Below are positions 37,503-47,576 of a stretch of 64,000 nucleotides of DNA, in pieces. How positions within the stretch are numbered: the first letter of the stretch is position 1; every line of letters starts with the position of its first letter. The translations under genes were made by a program, and so were the position numbers. The notes beneath the pieces are model-generated. The model searched no databases. It was given only the letters and a program-made list of their open reading frames with translations, and had not been told where the DNA came from. The stretch comes from JACSRF01 sp963695505 (GTDB taxonomy: Bacteria; Chloroflexota; Anaerolineae; Promineifilales; Promineifilaceae): positions 124,001 through 188,000 of the forward strand of contig CAVOGX010000014.1 of NCBI GenBank assembly GCA_963695505.1, written 5' to 3'.

Positions 37503-38593
37503 TTCGACTCCGTTTCGTCGTCATCCATCATGCCATCGGTCAACTTTTGCAGAAACTGGTCATCGAGGCGAGCAGCAAATTCGCCCATTAAACGGCCGCT
37601 TCTTTCAACGTCAGCCAGGTGAACGGTTTCGACCATGGTGTGCATGTAGCGCAGGGGAATGGAAATGAGCCCAGTGGGAATTCCAGCACGGGCTACCTGC
37701 AAGCCATAGGCGTCGGTGCCGCTGCCGCGCTGGTGCGTGCCGACGCTGACGGACATTTCCAGCGCTTCGGCAGCGTCGTGCAGGGCTTTAACCATGCCTG
37801 GATGCACGTTGGGGCCAATGTCGAGAATCGGTCCAGAACCAAGTTCAAAGATGTTTTCGCCGTTAGCGCCCGGCCCTTTACCAAAGCCGACGTCGATGGC
37901 GACGGCCGCGTCCGGATACTGGGAGAATGCGCTGGTGTAGGCGCCAAGCAGGCGGGTCTCTTCCTGGCAGGTGGCCACAGCGACGACGTCCCAACTGTGA
38001 GAACGGGTTTTCAGGTACTCAAGCGCATGGGTAACGGCCGTAACCGACGCCCGATTGTCCAACGCTTTGCCCGAAACCAGCTTGCTCTGTAATTTACGCA
38101 GCGGCTGGCGAAAGCTGACAAAATCACCAATGGAAACGTTGGCCTCAACATCTGCGAATGGCAGACCCAAATCTACCACCAGGTCTTCGTATCTAAAGGC
38201 ATTTTTGCTGCGTTCTGGAGGCAGCATCCAGCCAGGCAGGCTGCCTAAAACCCCGCTTAAGGTGGAACGGCCGTGTACGCGTACCAACTGCCCGTATAAA
38301 TGGCGGCGATCCACACCCCCAACCGGCGTTATGCGCAAAAAGCCCTGACCATTGTGACTTACAATTTGCTTCACCATCAGGGCAATTTCATCCATGTGCG
38401 CCGCTAACAGTAACCGCCGACGTGGTTCCGGACCATTACCATACTTAATCGCTATGAGATTACCTACCCGATCTCGAACAAACTCGTCTGCGAAGGGTTG
38501 CCACAGACCAGTAATGGCGCCGGCAATCTCCTCTTCAAAACCTGATGGACCTGGGGTCTCAGTTAATGTTTGTAAAATCTTGAACGTTTTCAT
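37499..38593 (-). CDS. M42 family metallo-aminopeptidase (third copy)
   Basis: A 364-residue enzyme with LAAHMDEIALMV, GKALDNRASVTAVTHAL, VATCQEETRLLGA, AVAIDVGFGKGPGAN and IPLRYMHTMVE. All metal and catalytic positions are retained, though the loop after the catalytic Glu pair differs from its neighbours (ETRLLGA in place of EVGVRGA). It is the first gene of the three-gene M42 operon, followed directly by the Thr/Pro-rich gene upstream on the same strand. Confidence 0.92.
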   Translation of the reverse strand: MKTFKILQTLTETPGPSGFEEEIAGAITGLWQPFADEFVRDRVGNLIAIKYGNGPEPRRRLLLAAHMDEIALMVKQIVSHNGQGFLRITPVGGVDRRHLYGQLVRVHGRSTLSGVLGSLPGWMLPPERSKNAFRYEDLVVDLGLPFADVEANVSIGDFVSFRQPLRKLQSKLVSGKALDNRASVTAVTHALEYLKTRSHSWDVVAVATCQEETRLLGAYTSAFSQYPDAAVAIDVGFGKGPGANGENIFELGSGPILDIGPNVHPGMVKALHDAAEALEMSVSVGTHQRGSGTDAYGLQVARAGIPTGLISIPLRYMHTMVETVHLADVERSGRLMGEFAARLDDQFLQKLTDGMMDDDETESK

Positions 38594-38607
38594 TCATTTA
38601 CTCTCTT

Positions 38608-39177
38608 TTATGGTTCAGGGGAAGCAGTTGGGGTCGGTGTGTTGGTCTGGACCGGCTGAACCTCTTCCGTAGGGGTAGCCGTAGGCGGTGCTTCGGTAGC
38701 AGTAGGAGTCAAGGTGGGCGTAACCCCTACTGTCGGCGTGGCGGTCGCCGTTGCCACCGGCTGCATGGTAGCTGTTGCTGTAGCTGAGGGGGAAGCGGTG
38801 GGCGTACTGGTCGAGGAAGCAGTTGGTGTCGCCGTTCCTGTTGCCGTCGGGGTGGAAGTAGGTGTATGTGTTGGGGTAGAGGTAGACGTTGCAGGTATGG
38901 GTGTATTGGTTTGAAATTGCTCTGGGGTTGGCAAGAGCGTAGCGGTAGGTGGGCCAGGAGTTACTGTGGCAAGCGGCGTAAAAGTGGGAACGGCCGGTTG
39001 GGTAGATTCTGCTGGCGCCGTCGGCGTGGGGGAAAGAACTGCCGGCAAGGTGGGGGCTGCATCAACTCCTCCTGTACGGTCGGCAGCCAACAAGGCGGCA
39101 ATTCCTACACAATAACAGGGTATGGTCAATAAAATGATGCCTAATAAGATGAAATACGTACGGCGGCTTGAGTTCAT
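38608..39177 (-). CDS. Membrane-anchored Thr/Pro-rich protein
   Basis: About 189 residues. MNSSRRTYFILLGIILLTIPCYCVGIAALL is a membrane anchor. Nearly all of the rest is Thr/Pro/Ala/Ser low-complexity sequence of the TPTATPT kind, as in the linkers of the DUF4349 genes here. The start at 39,177 gives the natural signal/anchor; longer upstream reading in the same frame has no coding character. It could be a surface stalk or a spacer. No domain can be identified. Confidence 0.6.
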   Translation of the reverse strand: MNSSRRTYFILLGIILLTIPCYCVGIAALLAADRTGGVDAAPTLPAVLSPTPTAPAESTQPAVPTFTPLATVTPGPPTATLLPTPEQFQTNTPIPATSTSTPTHTPTSTPTATGTATPTASSTSTPTASPSATATATMQPVATATATPTVGVTPTLTPTATEAPPTATPTEEVQPVQTNTPTPTASPEP

Positions 39178-39301
39178 GGTGCGGAATTGCTTTGCAAATA
39201 GGTCTAAATTATTGAAGCGCAGACCTAAATGTTGGATGGGGGAATCATAGTTGAGAATGACATAAAAGACAAATGTACTAGAGGTGGCTCCTCCTGCTGG
39301 A

Positions 39302-39330
39302 TTGCCCTGGCATTTAGCCCATGTTATAAT
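39302..39330 (+). promoter_or_regulatory. Sigma70-type promoter for the histidine kinase
   Basis: TTGCCC (39,302-39,307), a 17-base spacer and TATAAT (39,325-39,330), 77 bases before the kinase start. It lies in the divergent space 39,178-39,407. Confidence 0.55.
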
Positions 39331-39407
39331 TCCCAGCAAGATCAATTTGTTATGGTAAAGTAGTTGGCGACCATGAGCAAAAGTAACCGTAATAGGAAAA
39401 TGACAGT

Positions 39408-42400
39408 ATGCCTTTTGAGGTATGGGGTGCAACAGGCAGCTATGAGATAGGATTACCTGGTCGTCCCTTGGGGAATGCCCTTCTTTTAGTTTACGTTGCT
39501 TCCTTGCTTTTTGCTCTATACCACAATCGCCAACAATTTCGCCAGTTAACAAAATCGCAGTGGGCAGTGGCGGTTGCCTTGTGGGGGGCGGCATTTGTTA
39601 CCAGCCAGCTTTTCCCAATTCGCATCGCCTCAGATTCCCAGCTTGCGCCGCTGGGCGTAGCCCAAAATCCGGTGACCACTTTAACCTTGTTAACGGCCGT
39701 TCCCCTTGTTTTTGCCGCGGCAACCCTCAATCCCATAGCGGCCCTGATCACTGGCCTTTTCAGCGGCCTTGGTCAAAGCCTGGGCCAAACCCACCAATTT
39801 TTCGACATCTTTCATTATGGCCTGGCCGGGCTTCTTGCAGGAACCTGGCTGCGGCAAAGTTATTCTGGCTGGTACTACCGCTTGCTCCGCCAACCCATTA
39901 TTAGTGGAAGCCTGAGCCTGATTATTGTCGCCCTGTTAACCGGGGTAGGGAGTTTTGCCGGAGCAGAAGCATCATCCGCCGGCAGCCTTGCGGCATTAGA
40001 CCTGGGTCTTTCTACCTCGCGAGCAAACCTGCTTCCCCTGCTGCTTGAGGGGCTCATTGGTGGATTCGTGGTTACCCTTATTTTTCGCTTGGCCCCCGAT
40101 TTGCGGCCTGGGGCCAACCTCCGTCCATCCCCCGAAAGTACAAGCCTGCAACGCAATTTACTTGGCACATTTTTAAGATACGCTGCCATTTTAGGCCTTG
40201 CCATCATTGTCATGGTCTTCGCCTTGACTACCTTATTTAGCACCCAGCTTGTCGTCAACCAAATGGCCCATGATGTGCAATCGGTCTCCACGGAAATCCC
40301 TCTATTCCAGGCCCGCCTACAAAATATGCTGCTGCAATTTAGCGAAGATGATGCTTTGCTAAGCGGAGACTCTGAAGCTAGTGAAAAAGCTTTGGGGCAG
40401 ATGTTCCGTTCCAATCCAATGTACCGCCGGATTTTGCTAGTAAATGGTGATGAAACGATATCCGCTTATTACCCAACGGATGGCGCGGACATAAGCCTTA
40501 CTGATTTGGAACAGGCGGCTATTGCCAACGTTTTAACCACAAATGCGCCGGATATTGCCACAACGCAAGATCTTTCTGACGAACATGTGCTCAGCTTCAT
40601 GGTGCCGGTTTTGAGTGACAGCGGTCGGGCAACGGCCGTTCTGGTAGGGCGCGTCCCGGAACTGTCTCTCAACAGCCTGATTGTGGGTTTGCAGGGTACT
40701 GTTGGTCAGGGATTAGGCTTTGTCGTCGACGAAAATGGGCGCATTATTGCCCACCCCGACAGCAGCCGTTTGCATGAAATCTGGTCGCCGCCCATCCAAA
40801 ATGCCAGCCTGGGCAGCCCCGAGGCCACCCAGGGGGTCCATTACCAGGGGCGGCAAGGAAGTACCAATGCGCGCGAACTCGTCTACTACCGCAGTGGGGA
40901 GCTTCACGGCTGGACTACGGTAATTACCGTTCCCTTCGAAGTCGTGCTGCGGCTATCCATGAGCATCGGATTGCCGCTGGCGTTGGTGATGACGGTGTTA
41001 ACGGCCGGTTTCTACGTCAAGCTGCACTCTTTCGGCCATAATCTGACCCAACCCATCGTCGATCTCGTCCAGGCTTCCCGAACCATTGCCGCCGGTGGCA
41101 CCTACAACTTTAGCACCGCTCCTACCACCCATCGGGATGATGAGTTGGGCCAACTTCATCAGGCGTTCGCCCACATGCAGCGCTCCCTCAAAAATCGTTT
41201 GGATGAACTTTCTTTGCTTCTTAGCGTCAGCCATGACGTTGCCACCAGCCTGGACATCAATCACAGCATGCCCGCCCTTCTGCGCGGCGTCCTGCGCGGC
41301 ACCGGTGCAGCCGGAGCGCGGGCCATCGTCTTTAACCCCAGCGGGGGCATGCCCCTAACTTTTGGTGAAGGGCCCTCTGCTCACACCATGGATACCCTGG
41401 ACCGCCAAATAGCTCTGCGCATGCGCACCAGCACCGAACTTGCCCTGGCCTCCCCTGAGCAAATTCGGCAGGAATTCGACCTCCCAGAGAGCACTCCACT
41501 GCCCATTCCGGCTCTGGTTGCCTTTGCCCTCTATTCTCAAGATAGGCTGCAAGGGGTTCTGTGGATAGGTTACCGCAAAGCCCATCGGGTAAGCCCGGCC
41601 GAGCGGAATTTACTGCGCACGCTTGCCAGCCAGGCTTCTCTTTTGGTGGACAATGCCCGACTTTACGCAACGGCTGACAGCGGTTGGCGGCGTTTGGCAG
41701 CAGTGCTGGCCAGCGCTTCGGAACCCGTTATCGTTACAGATCAAAGCGAACGCGTGCTGCTTATCAATCGCAATATGGAGCGGGTGTTTGACCTAAAAAC
41801 CAACGAGGTAATCGGCCGTTCTGTTGCTGACGTGATTCGCTTCAAACCCCTGGTTAAGGCTCTCACTGGCAATGACCTGGAAGCAAGCGCGCAAGAAATC
41901 ATTGTGAATGAGCGTACTTATTACGCCAACACTTCGACCATCATCAATAACGATGAACAAACTCTGGGGCGCGTCGCGGTACTCACAGATATCACGCACT
42001 ATAAAGAAGTGGACCAATTGAAATCCGAATTTGTGTCCACCGTTTCCCATGACCTGCGCAGCCCCCTCACATTCATGCGCGGCTATACAACCATGCTGCC
42101 TATGATGGGTGAGCTAAATGAAACCCAAAAAGAATACATCGAGAAAATTTTGGGGGGCATCGACCGCATGGCGCAAATGGTCAACGACCTGCTGGATTTG
42201 GGGCGTATTGAAGCTGGTGTGGCCATGTTGTTTGAACGGGTCGAAATAGCACCCTTGCTCAACGATATTGCCGAACAATATTGGCAGCACACACATATGA
42301 ACGGTATTCAATTGCAGCTAGATGTGCCTCAAAGCCTCTCCCCAGTTTTTGGAGATGTGGCCCTGCTGCGCCAGGCGGTGACCAATTATCTGGACAATGG

Positions 42401-42704
42401 TATCAAGTATGCGCAAAACAGCGGCAAGATGATCCTGCGTGCCGAACAGGCAAATGGCGAAGTAGTCATCAGCGTAAAAGACCTGGGACCGGGCATGCCC
42501 AAAGAGGTACAACTGCGCGTTTTCGAGAAGTTTTACCGCGATCCCGAGCAAAATAATAAGAAAAAGAAGGGTTCTGGCTTGGGCCTGGCGCTGGTCAAAT
42601 CAATTGCTGAAAAACATGGGGGAAGGGTGTGGTGCCAAAGCGAACTTGGTGAGGGCAGCACATTCTACATCTCCATCCCCGTTGCTAAAGATGGGGAAGC
42701 GTAA
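39408..42704 (+). CDS. Large membrane sensor histidine kinase (Cache-HAMP-GAF-PAS-HisKA-HATPase)
   Basis: 1,098 residues. The N-terminal 250 residues are hydrophobic, with several membrane helices. A further helix (residues about 262-285) precedes an extracytoplasmic Cache-like region (about 286-530), then a helix (PLALVMTVLTAGFYV) and HAMP. GAF (about 640-770) and PAS (about 785-880, VIVTDQSERVLLINRNMERVF) follow. HisKA has VSHDLRSPLTFMRGY with His881. The ATPase domain has YLDNGIKYA, DLGPGMP and GSGLGLALVKS. No response regulator gene is adjacent, so it is an orphan. The gene is long and has no frame disruption. Confidence 0.93.
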   Translation: MPFEVWGATGSYEIGLPGRPLGNALLLVYVASLLFALYHNRQQFRQLTKSQWAVAVALWGAAFVTSQLFPIRIASDSQLAPLGVAQNPVTTLTLLTAVPLVFAAATLNPIAALITGLFSGLGQSLGQTHQFFDIFHYGLAGLLAGTWLRQSYSGWYYRLLRQPIISGSLSLIIVALLTGVGSFAGAEASSAGSLAALDLGLSTSRANLLPLLLEGLIGGFVVTLIFRLAPDLRPGANLRPSPESTSLQRNLLGTFLRYAAILGLAIIVMVFALTTLFSTQLVVNQMAHDVQSVSTEIPLFQARLQNMLLQFSEDDALLSGDSEASEKALGQMFRSNPMYRRILLVNGDETISAYYPTDGADISLTDLEQAAIANVLTTNAPDIATTQDLSDEHVLSFMVPVLSDSGRATAVLVGRVPELSLNSLIVGLQGTVGQGLGFVVDENGRIIAHPDSSRLHEIWSPPIQNASLGSPEATQGVHYQGRQGSTNARELVYYRSGELHGWTTVITVPFEVVLRLSMSIGLPLALVMTVLTAGFYVKLHSFGHNLTQPIVDLVQASRTIAAGGTYNFSTAPTTHRDDELGQLHQAFAHMQRSLKNRLDELSLLLSVSHDVATSLDINHSMPALLRGVLRGTGAAGARAIVFNPSGGMPLTFGEGPSAHTMDTLDRQIALRMRTSTELALASPEQIRQEFDLPESTPLPIPALVAFALYSQDRLQGVLWIGYRKAHRVSPAERNLLRTLASQASLLVDNARLYATADSGWRRLAAVLASASEPVIVTDQSERVLLINRNMERVFDLKTNEVIGRSVADVIRFKPLVKALTGNDLEASAQEIIVNERTYYANTSTIINNDEQTLGRVAVLTDITHYKEVDQLKSEFVSTVSHDLRSPLTFMRGYTTMLPMMGELNETQKEYIEKILGGIDRMAQMVNDLLDLGRIEAGVAMLFERVEIAPLLNDIAEQYWQHTHMNGIQLQLDVPQSLSPVFGDVALLRQAVTNYLDNGIKYAQNSGKMILRAEQANGEVVISVKDLGPGMPKEVQLRVFEKFYRDPEQNNKKKKGSGLGLALVKSIAEKHGGRVWCQSELGEGSTFYISIPVAKDGEA

Positions 42705-42710
42705 CTCCCT

Positions 42711-43652
42711 TTATTGATTGTCGAGAAAATCGAGGATAGCTTGCAGTTCGGGCGGCAGCTCAGCCTGCAATGTTATCTCCTGCTCGTCAGACGGCCGTTT
42801 CAGGGTTAGCTCTGAGGCGTGGAGGAAGTGGCGGTGCAGGTCAAATTTGCGCTTGCGACGGCCGTAAATCGTGTCTCCTACCACTGGATGCTTGATGTAT
42901 GAAAGGTGTACGCGTATCTGATGTGTACGCCCCGTAAACAAATCACATTCAATAAGGGTGCAATCAGCATAAGTCGCCACTGTACGGTACTGCGTTTGCG
43001 CCGGGCGGGCATGGAGAGAGTGCCTGGTGTTAGGCCGAATGACAGCCATTTTCTTGCGCTGCGTGGGGTCGCGGCCAATGGGGGCATCGATGAGGGCTGC
43101 GGGTGGCTGAATTTGTCCTTCCACCAAGGCCTGATACTTCTTTTTGACCGTGCGCTTCTTGAACTGCTTTTGCACGTACCACAGCGCCTGATCATGCTTG
43201 GCCACCACAATCAGGCCGGAGGTCTGCTTATCCAGGCGGTGCACAATACCGGGGCGCATTTCGCCGCCCACGCCGCGGATGTCGGGGCAGCGGTGCAGCA
43301 CGGCATTGGCCAGGGTGCCGGTGTAGTGCCCGGTTCCAGGGTGGACCACCATGCCTGCCGGTTTGTTTATGACGATAATGTCACTATCTTCATAGCGTAC
43401 GTCCAGAGGAATATCTTCAGGCAAAAGGTCAGTAGGCTGCACCTCAGGCAGGGTGGCGGTGACCTGTTCTCCCCCCTCCAGCTTGAGGCTGGCTTTGGTT
43501 AACGACCGTTCCCCCTGGCGCACCATCCCCTCCTCAATTAAGCGCTGCCACTGCATCCGCGAAAGCTGGGGCATCGCCATCGTCAGCGCCTTGTCCAACC
43601 GTTCACCAGGATAGTCCAGGGTCAGCTCCACATCAATGGGTTGACCACTCAT
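42711..43652 (-). CDS. rluD: RluD-type 23S rRNA pseudouridine synthase
   Basis: 313 residues. An N-terminal S4 RNA-binding domain (GERLDKALTMAMPQLSRMQWQRLI) is followed by the catalytic domain. HRLDKQTSGLIVVAKHD contains the nucleophilic Asp, and FTGRTHQIRVHL is the other family signature. It probably modifies helix 69 of 23S rRNA, as RluD does; RluA/C-type specificity cannot be excluded. Its start overlaps the end of lspA by 20 bases. The lspA-rluD pairing is common in bacteria. Confidence 0.93.
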   Translation of the reverse strand: MSGQPIDVELTLDYPGERLDKALTMAMPQLSRMQWQRLIEEGMVRQGERSLTKASLKLEGGEQVTATLPEVQPTDLLPEDIPLDVRYEDSDIIVINKPAGMVVHPGTGHYTGTLANAVLHRCPDIRGVGGEMRPGIVHRLDKQTSGLIVVAKHDQALWYVQKQFKKRTVKKKYQALVEGQIQPPAALIDAPIGRDPTQRKKMAVIRPNTRHSLHARPAQTQYRTVATYADCTLIECDLFTGRTHQIRVHLSYIKHPVVGDTIYGRRKRKFDLHRHFLHASELTLKRPSDEQEITLQAELPPELQAILDFLDNQ

Positions 43653-44202
43653 CTACAAGCTCCGTATCGTCCGTTTGGCGCTTTTGCGCCGCTTCCACCC
43701 GCCACTCTTGCAGCATTAACAAAGCCAGCACGACAACGCCGGTCACAATGGCCATATCTGCCAGATTAAAGACAGGCCAGGGGCCAAAATCGAGAAAATC
43801 AGTGACGTGCCCCAGGCGCAGGCGATCGATGAGGTTGCCCAAAGCGCCACCCATCTGCAAACCCAACCCCAGCCTTAAAACCCGCTGTCCTCCGGGCAAA
43901 GTATGATTGTAAAAGAGGATGAACAGGGAGACGATCACAGCTACCACTGTAAAGAACAGGCTGCCGCCAGGGAATAGGCCAAAGGCCGCACCGGTATTGG
44001 TAGCATGGGTAAATTGAAAGAGATGGGAGAAAGCCGGCCAGGGGGTCCAACTGGTGTACAGGGGCAGGTGGGCTTCAACGATGTATTTACTAAACTGATC
44101 GAATACCAGCACAACGGCCGTTACTACCAACAGCACGGTCTTTTCACTGAGGCTGGCCGGAATAAAGGTGTTCTTTTCGGTGGATAGGGCTTGGTTGCTC
44201 AT
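43633..44202 (-). CDS. lspA: Lipoprotein signal peptidase (signal peptidase II)
   Basis: A 189-residue inner-membrane aspartyl peptidase that cleaves prolipoprotein signal peptides. It has four hydrophobic segments and the conserved FDQFSKYIVEAHL. ATNTGAAFGLF is present, and the two catalytic aspartates lie in GGALGNLIDRLRLGHVTDFLDF and PVFNLADMAIV. It supports the several lipoproteins seen in this window. It is followed directly by rluD with a 20-base overlap. Confidence 0.95.
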   Translation of the reverse strand: MSNQALSTEKNTFIPASLSEKTVLLVVTAVVLVFDQFSKYIVEAHLPLYTSWTPWPAFSHLFQFTHATNTGAAFGLFPGGSLFFTVVAVIVSLFILFYNHTLPGGQRVLRLGLGLQMGGALGNLIDRLRLGHVTDFLDFGPWPVFNLADMAIVTGVVVLALLMLQEWRVEAAQKRQTDDTELVDEWSTH

Positions 44203-44275
44203 GTCTGGTCATTGTACCAGTCTGACCCACCAGGGACGAGAACCGCTCATTTTTTGGTAATCGGCTTTCAGCCGC

Positions 44276-44345
44276 CAGTAGTCAGTTGCCAGGAATCAGT
44301 AATTCGTGAAGGGTTTACCAAATACTGAATACCGCATACTAAATA
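44276..44345. repeat. CAGTATT / AATACTG type repeat between lspA and the methyltransferase
   Basis: Units with the CAGT core (GCCAGTA, GTCAGTT, GCCAGGA, ATCAGTA) are followed by opposed AAATACTG, AATACCGC and ATACTAAA units. It ends within the stop codon region of the methyltransferase. Bases 44,203-44,275 show no feature. Confidence 0.6.
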
Positions 44346-44984
44346 CTTCCCACCGGCTTCTGGCACACAATCATGGTGGCCGCACTGCGCTGAAATGTGA
44401 TTTGCGTCACCGTTACCGCAAACCCTGCGGCGCGCAGACGGGTCAGATAGGGCGACCATTGAGCGGGGTCTGTACTCTGCTGCTGCCCCGTAATTTGAAA
44501 CAACCACTCGATAAAGCGTTGCAATGGACCGCCGCCGGTAAGATGGCCTTCAGGAAGTATGAGAAAACGGCCGTTATGCTCCAACACGCGGGCAACGGCG
44601 GATAAAGTCGTGCGCATCCACCACGTACTCGGTAGGAAAGGTTGCCAGAACCGTGTCAAAACTACCTTCCGCATATGGCAAATCCTGTACCCGGCCACGT
44701 ACCAATGGTACAGACGGCGCACGTTTGCGGGCCAGCCGCCCCATCTGTGGCGATAAATCCAGCCCCATCACCCGACAGCCCTTCATTTGCAAAGCCAGCA
44801 GCATGTGTCCAGGGCCGTGTCCGATTTCCAACACCCGCGGCCCCTGCACGTAGGGCAAAGCCGCCCGCTGCCACCGCCGCCATTCGCCCAAGGACACCAC
44901 CCAACTAACCACGTCATACGTCCAGGCCAGCTCATGGTAGAGTAAGCGGAAACCAAAACGCACTAATTTTTGCCAGAAAACCAT
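44339..44984 (-). CDS. Class I SAM-dependent methyltransferase, one frame disruption
   Basis: About 215 residues. The SAM-binding motif is VLEIGHGPGHMLLAL (residues about 50-64). GLDLSPQMGRLARKR and VQDLPYAEGSFDTVLATFPTEYVVD follow, the usual motif order of the Methyltransf_11 type. The frame changes near 44,610, after which it continues TLSAVARVLEHNGRFLILPEGHL and ends QKPVGSI. The substrate is unknown. It lies downstream of the feo genes on the same strand, separated by a hairpin. Confidence 0.82.
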
Positions 44985-44985
44985 T

Positions 44986-45036
44986 GAGATTGGGAATTAG
45001 GGATCAGAAGGTGGCACTGCGCCAAATCCCAATCTC
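44986..45036 (-). terminator. Inverted repeat after feoC (GAGATTGGGA / TCCCAATCTC)
   Basis: Perfect 10-base arms at 44,986-44,995 and 45,027-45,036 enclose 31 bases. The right arm touches the feoC stop codon. It belongs to the AGATTGG repeat family. It could end the feo transcript or protect its 3' end; there is no clear T-run. Confidence 0.5.
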
Positions 45037-45290
45037 TACTCACGACTCCTCTCTTTGAGCATATAACCACGCTGCGGGATGGTTGGCGCGCCAGCACACA
45101 CAATTTTTAGCGGGCAAATGGTGCAGCCCGTGCAGCCTTCGTCTACCAGCACCAGCCGCCCACGCTGCACCAGGGTGTGCAGCAGGTGTTCCACCACAGA
45201 TGAGGGCAAGTCTAGCTGCCGCGCCACCACTTCAGCAGAAATAGGAATGCCGTGAGTTTGGCGGAAGAGGGTAAGGATTTCCTGTAACAT
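45036..45290 (-). CDS. feoC: FeoC-like iron-transport regulator
   Basis: An 84-residue winged-helix protein. The HTH region is LQEILTLFRQTHGIPISAEVVARQLDLPSSVVEHLL. A Cys-rich segment (GCTGCTICPLKIVC) resembles the Fe-S or metal-binding loop of FeoC. I chose ATG 45,290, which begins the conserved domain. It follows feoB by 17 bases in the dtxR-feoABC operon, the usual place for FeoC, which regulates FeoB stability or activity. Confidence 0.82.
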   Translation of the reverse strand: MLQEILTLFRQTHGIPISAEVVARQLDLPSSVVEHLLHTLVQRGRLVLVDEGCTGCTICPLKIVCAGAPTIPQRGYMLKERSRE

Positions 45291-45307
45291 GGTAAGGTTG
45301 TTAATTC

Positions 45308-47564
45308 TTAGCTGCTGACTGCCAGCCACCAACTGCCCACCTGATACACCATTGTTGCCAGCATCCAAGGGACAAGCAGAGTGATAATCACCGAGAGCGC
45401 CGCCCAGCGCCAGCCAAATTCAGCAACCTGCGCGCCAATGGTAGCGATACAAGGTACATAGAGCAGCACAAAGATGAGAAAAGCAAAAGCGCTCAGGGGG
45501 GTGAAGGCGTGTTGCAAGGCTTGAGTGAGGGCTGTGTCACCCTCTTTTGCTCCCTCGCGGAATAGGTTAATACCGGGCGTCAAGGTTTCAAGGAGCTGCT
45601 TGCCCGCTTCGAAAACGGCCGTTCCCAATCCCAGTCCTATCCCTTGTAAATCGGCCAGCACGTCAACAGGAACGGCCGTTTCTGTCGCGCTATCCGCCGC
45701 CTCACCCACATATACCTGGGCTAAAGTCGAAACCACCATCTCCTTCGCCAACAGCCCTGTTAACAAGGCCCCCGTGGCCTCCCATTCGCCAAAGCCTGCC
45801 GGAGCCAGCACCGGCGCTGCTGCGCCGCTCACCTTCCCAAAAAGGCTTTCCTGCGGATTAGCCACGCCCCAGGGCATGTTCAGCAGCAGCCAGAATACGA
45901 CCGTACCAATTAAAATAAATGAACCTGCCTTGCGCACAAAGGAAGCTGACTCTTCCCAGGTGTAAGCCAGCACCCTTTTGGCCGCCGGCCAGCGATAAGC
46001 GGGCATCTCCATCAACAAAATGCCGGCCGGTTCGTTCTTAAACAACGTGCGCGACAGCAGCAAGCCCACAACAGCGGCAATGGCGATGCCAATCAGGTAT
46101 AAACCCCAAATGACCAGGCTGCCGTTGCGCGGAAAAAACGCCAGCGCAAAAATGACGTACACCGGCAGCCGCGCCGAGCAGGACATGAAGGGAATGAGCA
46201 GTCCGGTGAGAATGCGTGCGCTTTTACTTTCGATAGTGCGCGTGGCGTAAATGGCGGGTACGTTACAGCCAAAGCCTAAAATCATGGGTACAAAGGAACG
46301 GCCGTGCAGCCCCAGCTTGCTCATGCTGCGGTCCATCACAAAAGCCGCCCGCGCCAGGTAGCCGCTGTCTTCCAGTACAGCCAGAGCTAGATACATCACC
46401 AGCAGCCCCGGCAAAAAAGTGAGCACGCCGCCCACCCCGGCAATTATCCCATCTGTAACTAAAGAAGTCAGCCAGCCCGGAGCGCGGAGCGTGGTCAACA
46501 GCGCCACGGCCCAATTGGTAACAGGACCGCCGACAACCCCATCCACCCAGTCCAAGAAGGGCGCCGAGACGTTTTGCACCAGGCTAAAAACGACGTACAT
46601 CAACGCCAAAAAAATGGGTATGCCCAACCAGCGGTGGGTAATGATGCGGTCCAGGCGGTCTGAGAGGCTCCAGGTGGCTTGCGGCGCGGTCAGCACCTGC
46701 CTCACAAGCTTGTGGACAAACTGGTAGCGTTCGTCGGTAATAGCCAGGTCCACGTCGTCACCGTAGAAGGGTTTTAATAGTTGGGTGCTGTGGGAAACGG
46801 CCGTTGCCAGCACCCCTTGCTCTTCCTCCGTCAATTCTGCCAGCAGAGAATCATCCCCTTCCAGCAGTTGAATGGCCAGCCAGCGCGCCGGGAAACGGCC
46901 GTTTACCCCCGGCAGCGCAGTAATCACCCCTACCAGCCGCACAATCTCCGCTTCCAGGGGCCCACTGTAGCTAATGGCAGTGGGAGCTGAATAAAGCACG
47001 CTGGGCATGGGATTCCTCATTTTTGACATTACCAGAAAACAAATCTGGCGGCGGCATCAAATGCTGCGCCATTTGGTACAACGCTTCTCGTAAGGCGTCC
47101 AGCCCCTCCTCCCGGGCTGCTGTCGCTGGCACCACCGGCACTCCCCCCAACAAATGCGCCAGTTTCTCCGCTTCTACCTTATACCCCCGCCGCGCCGCCA
47201 GATCCTGCATATTCAACACCAGCAGTAGCTGCACACCAGTCTCCATTATTTGCGCTGTCAAATACAAATTGCGTTCTAAATTTGTCGCGTCCAGCACATT
47301 CACCACCAGGTCTGGCTGTTCACGGACAATGTAATCGCGAGCAACCTGCTCATCAGGAGAAAAGGCTGAAAGGCTGTAGGTCCCGGGCAAATCTAGCACT
47401 TCAAAACGGACGTCGCGGTAAATGAACCAGCCCAGCTTTTGGACAACAGTCTTACCCGGCCAATTGCCAACACGCTGGTTGGCGCCAGTCAGGGCATTAA
47501 AAATTGTGCTTTTTCCTGTGTTGGGATTTCCGGCAAGGGCAAGGCGTATCGATCTCATCAGCAT
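45308..47564 (-). CDS. feoB: Ferrous iron transporter FeoB, frame changes between G domain and membrane domain
   Basis: About 750 residues. The G domain carries GNPNTGKSTIFNAL (G1), LDLPGTYSLSAFSPDE (G3) and LVLNMQD (G4). The membrane part has the two gate motifs, seen in FGCNVPAIYATRTIESKSARILTGLLIPFMSCSARLPVYV and in GLLAKEMVVSTLAQVYVG. The reading frame changes near 47,000-47,030. Beyond that an ATG at 47,029 could start a separate membrane subunit, so a natural split FeoB is possible. Single-base disruptions elsewhere make an artefact more likely. It imports Fe2+. Confidence 0.92.
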
Positions 47565-47576
47565 TAGTCTGGAGCC

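Noticed and set aside
38640..39000. Minisatellite-type DNA repeat in the TPTATPT region
   Set aside because: The repetition follows the low-complexity protein sequence (Thr/Pro/Ala codons) and the DNA units are not regular.
38608..39594. Longer form of the Thr/Pro-rich protein starting upstream of 39,177
   Set aside because: The extra N-terminal 139 residues look non-coding and precede a natural membrane-anchor start; they also run into the histidine kinase promoter region.
45308..47029. FeoB membrane part as a separate gene
   Set aside because: Possible, but the G domain and membrane part join naturally with a single base change, as in many other disrupted genes here. I annotate one feoB and note the alternative.
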